Part shown: piece by piece, positions 30,053 to 41,059 of the stretch
How the letters are laid out: each line of letters opens with the position of its first letter
How positions within the stretch are numbered: position 1 is the stretch's first letter
Assembly (NCBI GenBank): GCA_022494885.1
Contig: JAGVSM010000894.1
Span: forward strand, 186,001-250,000
Reading direction: 5' to 3'
DNA from: Micrasema longulum
Lineage: Eukaryota; Arthropoda; Insecta; Trichoptera; Brachycentridae
DNA: 64,000 bases
Notes under the pieces: generated by a model
Database searches by the model: none
What the model was told of the DNA's origin: nothing
What the model saw: only the letters and a program-made list of their open reading frames with translations
Position numbers and translations under genes: made by a program

Positions 30053-30389
30053 CATGATATCAAAATATCCTTTTTTATTTTTCATGTTCATTAATTCAAT
30101 TTCTCTTATTAAATGACCCTTTAATTATCTACTGTGTTGTGTCAATCAATGTTTCCGCGTGTAAAATAAAATTTTAGATAAATTGACAAATTGCTTATTT
30201 AAAAATATAATTATCTTACATTTGTGTTATGATTGTATTTTTCGCGATCTAGCAACATTACGCGGTGACTTCACGCATGCGCGCGGCAAAAGCGGGGCAA
30301 AAAAAATCAGGTGTTGTTTGGACACTCCGATGTATTCAAATATGATTCTACGCTTCTTCTGGACTATTCTTAATTCTGTATTTGAATTT

Positions 30390-31010
30390 TGTTGGGTTAT
30401 CGAAATCCCACTACCACTATGAAATGGAGGGTTAATAAAAAATATTTCACGAACAAAAAATCATTTTTGTTTTTTATATGTAATTCGTAAATGCACTACA
30501 CAAACAACAATACGTAGATACATTTTTACGTTAACTATAGACAATAGTTGCATCTGTCATAATTCTTCTCTGGAGCAAGGACAAAGATAAAGAGAATAAA
30601 AAATACAGGATTTCCGTGTGACAGATGTAAATCTTTGGCTATGGTCCAAACTCGAAATTTGAACCGCTCAGTTCCCGCGCTAATGACGATGACAGATTAT
30701 TAACCCGAAAGTAGGACAAGATGGCGGAATATCCCGAATTATTGTTGTTCCCGCAAGTGACGAGTTCTTAGAATTCGGTTTCGCCAGATCTTTTTGCTGT
30801 CAATTCTTTTATTGTATGTAGGTCCGTCTTTATTCTTGTACACGTGTCTGAAACTTGTATTTGAAACTAAAAAACAAACAGGGTTACCATAGCGACATAT
30901 ACTTGTGTGTGTGTGGTTTTCCTATACAGAAATCAACAGATGTCTTGATACCCGAAAAAATTAACATCTGTATTGAGAATTCGAGATTAATATACAATTT
31001 TAATAAAAGT
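30390..31010. other. No supported feature
   Basis: AT-rich to balanced sequence. It includes a short (GT)n stretch near 30905 and no coding family. Confidence 0.3.
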
Positions 31011-31014
31011 AATT

Positions 31015-31380
31015 GAATAAAGAACTTCAGTCCTACGGAAAATTGGATACAAAAAGGGATTTGTTACGCGCAGTAAAAATTACAGCATGAAATAATACAG
31101 CTTCTTCAAAATACACTACTTTAAACGACGTCGCAAGTTCATTTGAATCAACCAACGAAAAAAGAGTAGTGAAAGATTTCCGGTTTATTTACCGTCAACG
31201 AACCAATCGACAGAACTAACTGAGAAGAAAAGGAAGAGAACTTGAGACGTCACACGCGAATTAATTTCAGAAATACGAAACATCAAAAATCATAGCGCTG
31301 AAAATACGATACGTAAAAAATTAACAAATCAATTTTAGAGTAGTTTAATAGTCTTTACACAAAAAAAAAAAAAAAAACCA
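31015..31380 (+). repeat. Repeat family D, left arm of a large inverted repeat
   Basis: 'ACTTCAGTCCTACGGAAAAT', 'CGCGCAGTAAAAATTACAGC', 'ACGACGTCGCAAGTTCATTT', 'ACCGTCAACGAACCAATCGA', 'CATAGCGCTGAAAATACGAT'. It is the inverse of 31860-32260. It ends in an A run of about 18. Confidence 0.7.
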
Positions 31381-31652
31381 ATGGTAGTTATTTAAAATTA
31401 TAATCGATTGATTAATTATTTCTAAAAACGCAAAACCGAAAAGGAAGAACCTACCTATGTACGTATTTTTTTGTTTGTTTCTTAAAATCGCTTACATATT
31501 AAAAGGGTGGATAAATTAGTTTAAAACTGAAAAATCCTGTAAAATAAACGTTATAAATTTCAGAACTCCTTACCGGCTAATGGAAAAGTTTACAAATGTT
31601 GTCATGGACAGAAAATCTTAGAGAAATTCGAAAAGCATCGTCATTAAAAACA

Positions 31653-31748
31653 TTGAAAAATCCTGGAGTAACAAATTTCACATCTAAAGGTCAATTGAAT
31701 TTGAAAAATCCTGGAGTAACAAATTTCACATCTAAAGGTCAATTGAAT
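31653..31748 (+). repeat. Exact 2 x 48 bp tandem repeat
   Basis: The unit starting 'TTGAAAAATCCTGGAGTAAC' and ending 'AAAGGTCAATTGAAT' occurs at 31653-31700 and again at 31701-31748 without a difference. It lies in the spacer between the two family D arms. No coding role visible. Confidence 0.95.
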
Positions 31749-31859
31749 TTTTAAAATGTTTTGAGTTAAATAATTGTTACGTGCTCGTCAAAATGGACAT
31801 GGGTTGCATGAAAATGTACGATAAATAAACATTTTGCTCATTTTGACGAAAATGCGATA

Positions 31860-32260
31860 ATGAGGAAATTCAGAGTTTTTTTTTAAATGTATTTTTAATA
31901 GACTATTAAAATAAAAATACTAATATTTTTCAATTTTTATATATCGTATTTTCAGCGTTGGGATTTTTTAAAGTTTTGTATTTCTGAAATAACTCCGCGT
32001 GACATTAGTTACGCCCATTGGTCCGTTGACGGTAAGCAAACCGGAAATCTTCCATAATTCTCTTATCATTGGTGGATTCATATGAACTAGTGACGTCGTT
32101 AAAAGTAGTTCGAATTTATTAAAATATTTTTTATAATTTTTTTCGAACATTTTCGGGAAACTTTGCAGTACAATTTAATGCTCTAATTTTTACCGCGCGC
32201 AAGAAAAAAATTATTGTATCCAATTTCCTATTACGAAACCGGTCACTGGATATTCCAAAT
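31860..32260 (-). repeat. Repeat family D, right arm of a large inverted repeat
   Basis: 'GTATTTTCAGCGTTGGGATT', 'CCATTGGTCCGTTGACGGTA', 'TGAACTAGTGACGTCGTTAA' and 'TTTTTACCGCGCGCAAG' are the inverse of the left arm blocks. The arms are similar but not identical (several indels), so this is an old pair. Confidence 0.7.
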
Positions 32261-32404
32261 TTGTGGATTAAAGTATTACTCGTCTTTTATTTCTATAATA
32301 AATTACAATGAACTTCCATAAAAAAAATTCACTTGATATTTCATTTTGTAATGTACGAGTACATATATATGAATAAATAAAATTGAAATTAACTGGCATA
32401 GACA

Positions 32405-32655
32405 TCATCATCATTCCCTTTTCCGCACCTAATGGTGCATAGGGCACTGCATTGTTACACCAATCGAGTGCAGCTTAATCTTTTTTGTTTCATGAAAGTA
32501 ACATGAACCGTCTTACGCTTCGGGTACCAGTCCAGGGACTATGAAATATTCTAGTATAAAAACACATTTAAAAATTAATATTTCATGTCAACCGACCATG
32601 TTGGGAATCATAGTCGGATCAGACAGTTAGTCCTTTTTACTCTACTAAGCGTATT
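32405..32655 (-). mobile_element. tRNA-headed SINE (family S1), degenerate
   Basis: As given it shows the S1 body inverted: 'CCGCACCTAATGGTGCATAG', 'GCACTGCATTGTTACACCAA', then 'CAGTCCAGGGACTATGAAAT' and 'TTCATGTCAACC'. The tRNA-like head at 32590-32655 is decayed. Confidence 0.7.
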
Positions 32656-32659
32656 GCAC

Positions 32660-33335
32660 GGCAATGTTGACGCTACAACGCTCATTTTTCGGAACATCAT
32701 TTCAAAAAATCGTTCTGTAAAGCATCACCTCTATTTAATTATATCTCAGTGATTCATTGTTGTATCTTCGCAAACTAATAATATTATTTTGGATTAAGTA
32801 GTGTTGTATTTAGAAAAATATGCTTTAGAAATACTTTTGTCTTATTGGTAAATATCTAATTAAAATTAGATCGAACAAAGACAGTCGTACGTACCTAAAT
32901 TAAATTTTCAATTGATTTCTTTATTTTTTGTCAGTTTTTTTTTAGTATAACAAACATAAACGACAGACAATTATGTCACCGTAAGTTATATAAGTAATTG
33001 ATCTGTCAAAAAACAGATAAGCCTAGGAAAACATATTTAAAAGGTGAGGTATATATTGGCACGTGGAAAATAAACATTAATTTATTAAGCCGCTTAAAAC
33101 TTTGTATATCGTTAAGTAAATCAAAAGAATTAGCTGTCAAGTTTAAAATGACTGTCTTTTCATATCGCAGATTGGTACTTAAAATAAACATTATTATTCA
33201 ACAAATATAATGATGCATGAAAATTCAAAGGTATGTGTACATTAGAAAATAATATAGGGTCATTACATAGGTATTCTATGATTATACACTTGAGTAAATC
33301 CTTAGAACGTGATGACAGAATTTGAGTAGCATTTT
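32660..33335. other. No supported feature
   Basis: AT-rich. Both strands are open over 33000-33200, but only because stop codons are sparse there by chance; no family is recognised. Confidence 0.3.
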
Positions 33336-33339
33336 TTTT

Positions 33340-33665
33340 TCCAAAAGTTAAAATTATTAGCGGTATGATTTTTAAAGTTTTATATTTTTGAAATCACTCT
33401 ACATGTGATGTCTCGAGTTATCTTTCATTTCTTCAGGGTGAGTTCCGCTTATTGGTCGGTTGACTTACCGTGAACCGGAAATCTATCACAACTTTCTTAT
33501 CATTGGTTGATTCGGATGAACTAGTGCGTCGTTCAAAGTAGTTAGTTTTTATTAATTTTTTTCATATATTTAAATAAATTTCACCGCACAATTTAATGCT
33601 TAAATTTTTACCGCGCGTAAGAATACATTTTTTATATTCAATATCCCGTAGGGCTGAACTTTTTC
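33340..33665 (-). repeat. Repeat family D, reverse copy
   Basis: 'CGCTTATTGGTCGGTTGACT', 'TTGGTTGATTCGGATGAACT', 'TTTTTACCGCGCGTAAG' and 'CCCGTAGGGCTGAAC' match the right arm at 31.9-32.3 kb. Confidence 0.7.
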
Positions 33666-33964
33666 ATTATTAATTGAACGAAGTTATGTAGAAAATATCC
33701 AGTCTACAATTTTGAAAAAAAAATATTGGTGTTATTGGGTACAGTAAGGTCAATTCTATGTTCTGCTTAAAACAGCTAGACCGCTTTCACACAAAAAAAT
33801 GTAATTATCACCTTCTGAAAATAGTGTTGATCACAAAAACGGTATTTTTCTAATTGCAAACAACACCCACACCACTAAAAAAATCTGACGCTACTAAAAA
33901 CTTACTTAAAACTGGTCAAATACACTGTTAGATTGTTGTTTATAATATTTTAAAAAATCTCATG

Positions 33965-34080
33965 TATTAAGCTCTCAACTACAAAAACTATTTTCAAGAG
34001 AGGAGTTAAGGACTGGATTTTCCTTAATGGGAGGGATTTGAGTAAAAAACTCCTTAATGATTTTCCGAATGTTTGAGTTT
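33965..34080 (-). pseudogene. LINE fragment shared with the 48.7 kb element
   Basis: 'TTAAGCTCTCAACTAC', 'TATTTTCAAGAGAGGAG' and 'GGACTGGATTTTCCTTAATG' match 48655-48760 in the same orientation, the part upstream of the long C-terminal frame there. About 110 bp, no open frame of its own. Confidence 0.55.
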
Positions 34081-34084
34081 ACTG

Positions 34085-34285
34085 TTAACTCGGGTTACTG
34101 TTTAAAATCGGGTTGTGGTCCTGTGGCTAGTGTCTCGGACTTACGGACCGAAGGTCCGTGGTTCGAAGCCCACTCTACCCCAACTCGATTCCATTTTCTA
34201 ATAGTGAGTTATTTACAACTCGTTGAAAATGGCCCTTAAAATTAAATATTTGGGTAAATCATAAGAACGCAAATATTTCTTTTTA
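34085..34285 (+). mobile_element. tRNA-headed SINE (family S2), near full length
   Basis: 'GGGTTGTGGTCCTGTGGCTA' (box A), 'GTCCGTGGTTCGAAGCCCAC' (box B), 'CCATTTTCTAATAGTGAGTT', 'CTCGTTGAAAATGGCCC' and the 3' end 'GGGTAAATCATAAGAACGCA' with a T/A-rich tail. With 41.1 and 56.7 kb it defines the S2 unit (about 180-200 bp). Confidence 0.85.
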
Positions 34286-34557
34286 AAAAAAAAAAATTAA
34301 AAAAACCATATTGATGTGCCATATATCTATATGTTTTTGAAATTTATTTTTTGTGTTTCTAATCCTACATGTATGGTTATATACTTATGTGCCTGTGTCA
34401 ACTAATTGCTCATCCCATCTTAACACAGAACTTTTAGTCCAATGAAGTTGGGACTTATGTCTCAAACAATGTGTAATAAACTACATGAAAATAAATAAAT
34501 TGTTTATCATTTGTCAACGTCAAAAACATTACAACTGCTGTTTATATTTAATTATTC

Positions 34558-35360
34558 ACTACTACTACTACTACTACTACCATCACGCCATTTCCCCGTA
34601 GGGATAGGAAGAGAGAATGGACCCCCACACACGTCTATCCTGGCATACAATCCTAGCCTCTTCCACATTCATACATCTTGTCATACATGCCCTTCGGTTC
34701 TGTCTGCTTTTGACATGACCAGACTTAAGATTTCGGTTTATCTGATCATGCCACGTCTTCCATGGTCGTCCTCGTCTAACGTTGCTGTTCATTTTCGCCA
34801 TATATACTTGTTTTACCATTCTTTCGTCGTCCATTCGTTCTACGTGAACAAACCATCTCAGAGACTCTTTCTTAATCTTATCAATTATACTTGTCTCAGA
34901 TTTACACTCTCGCCTGATTTCATCATTCGTAACCCTGTCATACATTGATTTCCCGCACATTCGTCTAAGAGATCGTATTTCAACCGCGTTCACTCGGCTT
35001 TCATCCTTCCTCTGCCAGTTCCATGTTTCACTTCCATACATAAGTGTTGGGACTAAAACTCCGTTGTGCACTGCCAGTTTAGCTTCGATTGACATATTTT
35101 TATTAGAAATTACTGTGCTTAGTGCTCCGTTCATTTTAGTAACCTCACTATCCCTTTCAAATACCATCACTTTTGACTTACTTTCTTTCATCGCCAATTC
35201 GCTCTCCAGGCATACATCATACATTCTAGAGACTATTTGCTGCAAATCAGCCTTGCTGCTTGCTAACAGAACTGCATCATCAGCATACAACAAGCAGCTT
35301 ACTGAAAAATTATCCATTTTTGCTACAATACCCATACATTCTATCTCTTTCATACACTCA
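34558..35360 (-). pseudogene. RTE-like LINE, 256-codon RT fragment with (AGT)n tail
   Basis: Frame 35353-34583 begins shortly before the RT catalytic box 'CLLYADDAVLLASSKADLQQ' (YADD intact), then 'KESKSKVMVFERDSEVTK'. It then jumps to 'MNGALSTVISNKNMSIEAKL', 'VHNGVLVPTLMYGSETWNW', 'LRRMCGKSMYDRVTNDEIRR', 'SLRWFVHVERMDDERMVKQV' and 'RGRPWKTWHDQINRNLKSG', ending 'YPYGEMA'. Compared with the 54.8 kb copy, about 45 residues between FERD.. and NGAL are absent, yet the frame is kept. FGHV has become FVHV. The tail after the stop is a run of six AGT units. Start is a truncation, not a true start codon. Confidence 0.85.
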
Positions 35361-35399
35361 CCCGTTTAATAAAGGTGATTTCATCTCAGTTTTACTTTT

Positions 35400-35445
35400 C
35401 TATGATTAGCTGCTTTTTACATAACTACGTTCAATTATCCTAGGA
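35400..35445. repeat. Short block shared with 60230-60270
   Basis: 'AGCTGCTTTTTACATAACTA' then 'CGTTCA' resembles 'GTAGCTTTCTGCATAACTAC' at 60233. It may mark an end of the same TIR family. Confidence 0.35.
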
Positions 35446-35579
35446 TGATTGGCCGGTTTAACAGCCTGCCAAGAGAGGAAGATCTTTTCCATGCTTGGAT
35501 TACCAGTTTTAAGCTCTTTGTACCGTGATGTGTATTGTTGATTCAGTTGTCTTTGTTTTTCATTGTTTTTATGGATTAC

Positions 35580-35750
35580 ATGGTTTGTTAACAAGTATGG
35601 CCAAAGAACACTTCATTATACAATTACTAAATTTTTTAATGATATTCCAAAGCAGATCTTAAAAGAAAATGTTGACAAAATTTTTAAGGAAAAAAATATT
35701 AAATGGCTCATATGTAATAAAGCCTTAATATTGATTATTTTGTTATGTTA
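35580..35750 (+). pseudogene. LINE C-terminal scrap
   Basis: 'KYGQRTLHYTITKFFNDIPK' then 'FKEKNIKWLICNK' resembles the Y.T.K.FN.IP...K/FK..I..WL end of a Jockey-type ORF. It is a different subfamily from the next element. Confidence 0.45.
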
Positions 35751-35799
35751 ACAGTCATATATTTATAATTTTGTAGATAAATTTTGTGTAAAAATACGT

Positions 35800-36450
35800 A
35801 TGCTTTTAGTTCTTAATAATGTTTATAAATTTCTAAAATATATCAATTTTAAACTTCATATTCCAGCTGCTTTATTTAATTATAATCAATTGTTGCCTTC
35901 AGCAAATCTTTTAAGACTTTCTGATAGAAGAATCCTTACTGACCTAATATTACTTTTTAGGGTGATCAATTCATTAATTGACTATCCAGATTTGCTGGAG
36001 TTGGTGTGTTTCCGTGTACCTGGTCAACATACTCGCCACAGATCTCCTTTTTGTTCTGCAAGTTCTAGAACCAACTATCACATGCACTCGCCTATCCCTA
36101 GGCTCCATAGATATGGCAATCAGTATGAGGACAAGGCGGATATATTTGGTTCTGGACTTGATAGTTATAAAACGAGTCTGATTTCTTTTTTTCTCTCGCA
36201 ATATTATTCTTAAAATTTTCTTTATATTTAAAAATGTTTTTCCTTTTTTTATTTTTTCATATTTATTTCGTTAATATTTTTGGTTGCTTATGTGTATTTA
36301 CCTACTTGTTGCTATTGTTATAGTTATGCAATTTTATAATTTTTTGTTATGTTTTTATAAGTGATTTTTTTTTTTTTTTTCATATTTATGTTCAATATAT
36401 GTTAAAGGCAATTTATGCCGTTTATGTAAAATAAAAAAATCAATAAATAT
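35800..36450 (+). pseudogene. Jockey-like LINE C-terminus and 3' UTR
   Basis: Frame 35800-36213 includes 'LLRLSDRRILTDLILLFRVI', 'PDLLELVCFRVPGQHTRHRS', 'FCSASSRTNYHMHSPIPRLH' and 'KADIFGSGLDSYKTSLISFF'. The same blocks in the same order end the 20.4 kb (minus) and 54.5 kb (minus) elements. The 3' UTR ends 'GGCAATTTATGCCGTTTATG' and a TAAAATAAAAAA tail, the same terminus type as at 20.1 and 61.4 kb. The frame is uninterrupted, so it is relatively young. Confidence 0.8.
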
Positions 36451-36508
36451 TACTTTTAAAAATTATATAATTTCTCTAACGTTTTTCTTTGTAAAGGAAA
36501 AATAAAAA

Positions 36509-36580
36509 ACCCGTTGACAAGCCAGTTTCGCGGTTTAGTGGGTTATATTATTTTTCCTTTTATATTTTCTGTTCATGTTT
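36509..36580. repeat. Short dispersed repeat C, copy 2 (inverted)
   Basis: 'GCCAGTTTCGCGGTTTAGTG' and 'ATTATTTTTCCTTTTATATT' are the inverse of 5947-6013. Confidence 0.6.
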
Positions 36581-36639
36581 ACTTTCTTAAATAAAAATAC
36601 ATACAAAAAAAAATAGACATAGACATAGACATTAAAAAG

Positions 36640-37510
36640 TTCCATTGTGCACATTTTCGACATGTTTTTAAATACTCTTAAATATGCAGATACATTTTAA
36701 TTTGCAAATTTGCTGTCATGTACGTGTAAATTTAAAATTAACAAGTAAAATGGACGACTTGTCTGAATACATGCACGGATATGCATGTATTTACATTAAA
36801 CAAAATACTTAATAGCTTAAAATATACAAGAGCGAATTTTTGTAGGTCAAGGCATTGTATTTACGGTGAGATTTCTTTCGAAAAGAAACATGAGAAGTTA
36901 TCATGTCCTAGAGTTTTAAATACCTGAACAGCACCTGCTTATATATTTTTATATATTTATAATTCGTGAAGATGAATAAGCAACATTTCTAAATATTCAT
37001 GCTTGCTACCCCTATCCAACCGCTTGACTAGTCCGCGTCCGGAGCGTATCGTTTCGTTGGTCAATTGCGTTTTTATTGATTTAAAAAAAAAAAAGTAATG
37101 CGGTTTTTTAAAACAATATTTTTAACTCTTAAAATACTGTGGTAAATAATCCCTTTGCGCGCGGTGATGTAACATCGTGTTACCGTGAAAAAAAACATGT
37201 AGATATACTGTTTAATAATTCTTTTTCCATAATTAATGCGAAAAAAACATAAAATTTAGCCCTGTTATGGCAAAATAAATTTAAAATCATAAATACGCCG
37301 CTCATGTTACGCGCGTCCCCTGTCCCCGTCACTGTCATCAACCGACTGAAGACTGAATCTGTTTTAGACAACACCCGCCGCAGAACAGCGTCTCTGTCTT
37401 CCTTGTTATGATTAATATCTTCGCGCTCTCTCTTGTATAAGGTATATGTATAGATGTGTTTCTGAATTAGCGGACATTCATTCTTCGCGTAGCAAGGATA
37501 AATATTTTTT
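36640..37510. other. No supported feature
   Basis: It includes (AGACAT)3 at 36615-36635 just before and a GC-richer stretch at 37290-37400 with a 64-codon minus-strand frame of unknown nature. Confidence 0.3.
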
Positions 37511-37519
37511 GTATTGACA

Positions 37520-37925
37520 TTTGAAAAAGTGAAAATTAAATTATAATTACTATGGCGACTGCTTTTCTTGACATTTGGCTTGCCAACCGCCGGCTAAATG
37601 CAATAAATAGCATGATAAATAATAAATAAATAAATGAAAATAGCAGTTTTGGAATATTTTCCATATTTACACCGGTGAAATTCAAATATGTGATTGCGCA
37701 GCAGGATTATACGTCGCGAAACGTAAATATTTTGACATTTTATATTAGGTGTTCACGGGGTTACATTGTGATCGCGAATACGATAAAACAACAATGGTGA
37801 GAAATTTTATTTATTTATTTATTTCATTTATTTATTTTTAGTTACATTGAGAACATTACAGAGTATCCAGTTAATTCTCAACACATTGTTATCACGGCGC
37901 TTATTAGCACGGTATTGTACTGTGT
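37520..37925 (+). mobile_element. Non-autonomous DNA element (family E), copy 2
   Basis: 'GAATTACTATGGCGACTGCT' differs from copy 1 by one base here; 'GACATTTGGCTTGCCAACCG' and 'ACATTTTATATTAGGTGTTC' also match. Frame after the shared ATG diverges following a TAAATAAATAAA run. At 37806-37890 a LINE 3' terminal piece (TTTA repeats plus 'GTTACATTGAGAACATTACA') interrupts the homology, which resumes at 'TTATCACGGCGCTTATTAGC'. The inverted outer ends of copy 1 were not found. Confidence 0.6.
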
Positions 37926-38384
37926 GGGACACATCCCTGTGTTAAAGAGGTTCCAGTGTACGTAACTTATTATTTACGTCCTTTTTTAAGAGAGAAAGTA
38001 CACAAAGCATTAAGAGGGTGATTTTAAATACCGGTCTGACAACAGAAGTTTACAGATCGTTTCTACCTCTTAATTGCGAAACATAAACACTGCGTGTAAA
38101 ACAAAATGGCCCGTCATACAAAAACTGGCAACTTGAATAAATTAAATGCTCGTGTTGGCGAATGAAGCACAGCATCATAAATTATCAACATACAATTAAA
38201 TGCAATGCACCTACGCGGATTTAAACGTGCAAACAGATTACAGTAAAAAACAGTGTAAATTTCTGAACAATTATTTCACAGAACTACCGAAGTCTAAATT
38301 TTTAGAAATTTGATTTTTGGTTTAGCGCTTTTGCCTATGAAGGCATCTTCGAGTCCTCAAGACTATGTTAAACTAAACTAAAAT

Positions 38385-38525
38385 TGTAATTTATTGCAAC
38401 AGAGAGTGAAAACATTATTTAGAAGGGAATGTGCGCCCTACTTCAAGATTTAAAATATGAAAAAATATGGCAGTCTGAGTATTTACAGGAAAAAGTATTT
38501 TCAGGCGTTGCCTGGTAGGAAACAG
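38385..38525. repeat. Two short family B pieces
   Basis: 'TTGCAACAGAGAGTGAAAAC' and 'TATTTTCAGGCGTTGCCTGG' both belong to family B but lie in opposite orientation, consistent with an eroded foldback. Confidence 0.5.
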
Positions 38526-38694
38526 GGGCGAACCGTATATACAAGCGATTATGCGCAGCTCATTATTGTAGTTGATTATCCATAATAATGTTTTTCGGTA
38601 ACTTTATGTACAGAAAAACAAACAAATAATGACTACTTCTGAAACCATTGCCACAATTTGCATTTTTCCCCAAATATAATACAAGTACAAATAT

Positions 38695-38965
38695 TTTTAT
38701 TTTTTTTATTTTTTTATTTATTAAATCATACAATTTTTTTTGTACTCACAGGAGTTACAACAAACTCATTTTGGGACAGAATAATATTTACATAAAGATA
38801 TGGTTATAATAATAATATAGTAATAAGTAATAATAAAGTAACAAGTAATAATATGTACAAGATAGAAAGCAAATATATAATACAAAGAAATTTAAACAAT
38901 TCATAATAAAAAATTTAATTAAATATTTCCATATTAATATTACTAATTAAATATTAGTAAAGCGC
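38695..38965 (-). repeat. Probable LINE 3' UTR
   Basis: Starts with a T-rich (TTTTATT)n stretch, then 'TTTGTACTCACAGGAGTTAC' and an A/T-rich body with repeated AGTAATAA words. No coding codons identified. Confidence 0.35.
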
Positions 38966-39529
38966 GCCCAGAGCCAGCAATCAGTCAAGGAACTAGCCGA
39001 TTACTCCAGCTTATTTCTTTTTACAAATAAGTGTACTATATTTTTAACATCTTAAAGCCAGTGACGGAATTTCTCCTAGTAACCTGCAAACTTCCAGATT
39101 ACACAAATTCTTTGAAGATTCTCGGTTTGGAAAACAGTGTTTCAAGCATTATTTCTTAAGGACTATTTTTCTTTGAGATTATACTTTCGACATATGACTC
39201 GCAACACATGTAGCGCTCGACGCCTCCGTTTTTGGCGTTATTCATTTCTAGAACAAATCGGCCAGTTGACATTTTAATCGTAATGAGAATACCTACTGAC
39301 TCAATTTATTGTGATATTTTTGGTAAATGTTTATATAAGTTATATACAGATAGCTACACAATATAATTTATCACGAGATTACGTCGTTTGAGTTGATTTT
39401 TTAGATGCGAGTTGTTGTATCACACAGAACCGCAGAAAAAATAGCAACTTATGGTATATATAACTTACATTATATTATATACCTACTATGTAGGTACAAA
39501 TAAATGATATTTTTTAAAGCTTACCGGTA

Positions 39530-39800
39530 AATAAAATCACCGTTCTCCACTGGTAGGTAGAATAATTCATCCAGATGAATCTCACTCACATCAACAAAAG
39601 TTTCAACTCTTTTAGTTTACAAAAGTAAAAAAGATGGAAGAGTTAAGGAAATGTAAATCTTTAAACATAGACATAATGGTTATGTTATGTTATAGTGTGT
39701 CAAGTGGTTATTTAATAGAATAAATCCTGTAAATTGCCTAGTTTTCTGTGTTCCCTTCTCATAAACGTTTACTCTTTCTGTTGCTACAAATTTAAGTATG
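39530..39800 (+). repeat. Dispersed repeat family B, forward copy, diverged
   Basis: 'ATCCAGATGAATCTCACTCA', 'AGATGGAAGAGTTAAGG', 'CCTGTAAATTGCCTAG' and 'TTCTGTTGCTACAAATTTA' follow the family order; the GTGGCCACTT block is mutated. Confidence 0.6.
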
Positions 39801-39889
39801 GATCATTTTTAATTTGTTTGACAAGTTACTCTTTCAATTAAAAAAAAAAAACTTGTTCGTATTTCATTGCTACAAAATAGGAATCAAGT

Positions 39890-40025
39890 TGTGGTAGAGC
39901 CAGTTGCAATATTCCAAGGACCGAAGAACATTGCAGTGAAAAAACACTAGTCTCATTCCAACATGTCGGAAATCGAACCAAATACCTCATAAATAGTTCA
40001 GTGCGCTAAGCGCAACACCACACAA
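39890..40025 (-). mobile_element. tRNA-headed SINE-like unit, minus strand
   Basis: On the minus strand 'TGTGTGGTTGTGTGGTGTTG' is a box A-like start and 'TTTGGTTCGATTTCCGAC' a box B; a short body to 'TTGCAACTGGC' follows. The family relation is uncertain; S1 and S3 heads are both similar. Confidence 0.5.
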
Positions 40026-40029
40026 CCAC

Positions 40030-41055
40030 ACACCAAGAGATATTAAAAGTGGACTTGTTAATTTCTTAAATTGAAACGTCAAATTTTCACGCACATCGCA
40101 GGCTTTCAAGTAGTATTGACACACGCTGTAAATGATCATTTGTTTAATCGGTTATATCCGCTTTGTTTATTTAATGCTCGGCACCTTTTTGCCCGGAGTT
40201 TGCATTGGCCCGGTCGTGTTGACACGCGGATAGCAAAGCGTCGAGCTGTCTGCCGTGACGCCCGTCACTGGCGTGGCAGGAAATAATATGAAAAAAATGG
40301 CAGCCACGCCGATGAAAAACGTTGTAAACTTTAAAATGCGCGTGGTGTCTACTCGAAATGCTAAAAACAGTGATGCAATATTGATCGATTTATAAAAATG
40401 TTGAATCGAATAATTCTTTACCGTAAAGGATAATCGTTTATACTCAAAATAATCGGTTATGGTAAGTTAAGAAAAGCATTTTGGCATTAATTTTTCAAAA
40501 ATTCAAAACAAACGTATGTATAGTAGAAAGTATCAATATTTTTTTCAAAGCATATGTACAAAAGAAATAGACCGATTTTGAAAAAACACAAATATCTACT
40601 TCAGAAGAAAAAAAAAAGAAAGTTAATTTTGTAAAACAAACTTAGGTTTGAAAAGAAAACTTAAATGGAAAAAAATAATAAGGTAAGAAAGAAAAAAGTT
40701 CTCAGAAAAAAATCTGCATGTTATCATAGCAAATGTATTAGTAAAATATAAATAAAGCGAACGATTTTAAAAAAAATATATTTTCGGAAAATTTGTCCAG
40801 ATTTATTAATTTTTTTATTAGTTCATTTTTTACATATTATAAACAATAATAAAAATATTGTGACCAAACTGGGGTTACCCGTGCCGAAAATAATAATAAG
40901 AATTCTTTCCATTATGAGGATTCGTTAGTTTCTGGCGGCCTTTTCAGGTTATTTCAGTATTTTTCAGATTTAAAATGAATTCCTCAAAAGTTGTCAAAAT
41001 GAAAACTTGTTCGCAATCGAAAATTGTATTCAATATATGAAACGTAAGTAAAATA
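40030..41055. other. No supported feature
   Basis: GC-richer 40140-40330 contains 'GCCCGTCACTGGCGTGGCAG' and a 71-codon open frame without family resemblance. The remainder is AT-rich. Confidence 0.3.
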
Positions 41056-41059
41056 TAAT

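Larger units (their letters stand above)
29620..30369 (+). mobile_element. Kolobok-like THAP MITE (family K), copy 2
   Basis: Ends are 'GAATACTCCAGAAACCG' and the inverse at 30350-30369 ('TTCTGGACTATTC'), flanked by TTGA on the left (29616-29619) and TTAA on the right (30370-30373). TTAA duplications plus a THAP-bearing transposase are known for the Kolobok superfamily. The element encodes a THAP first exon (29758-29834) and a terminal coding exon (about 29960-30052) but is only 750 bp long, so it is internally deleted. Confidence 0.75.

Noticed and set aside
35064..35369. Plus-strand open frame of 101 codons
   Set aside because: Antisense shadow of the RTE-like frame on the minus strand.
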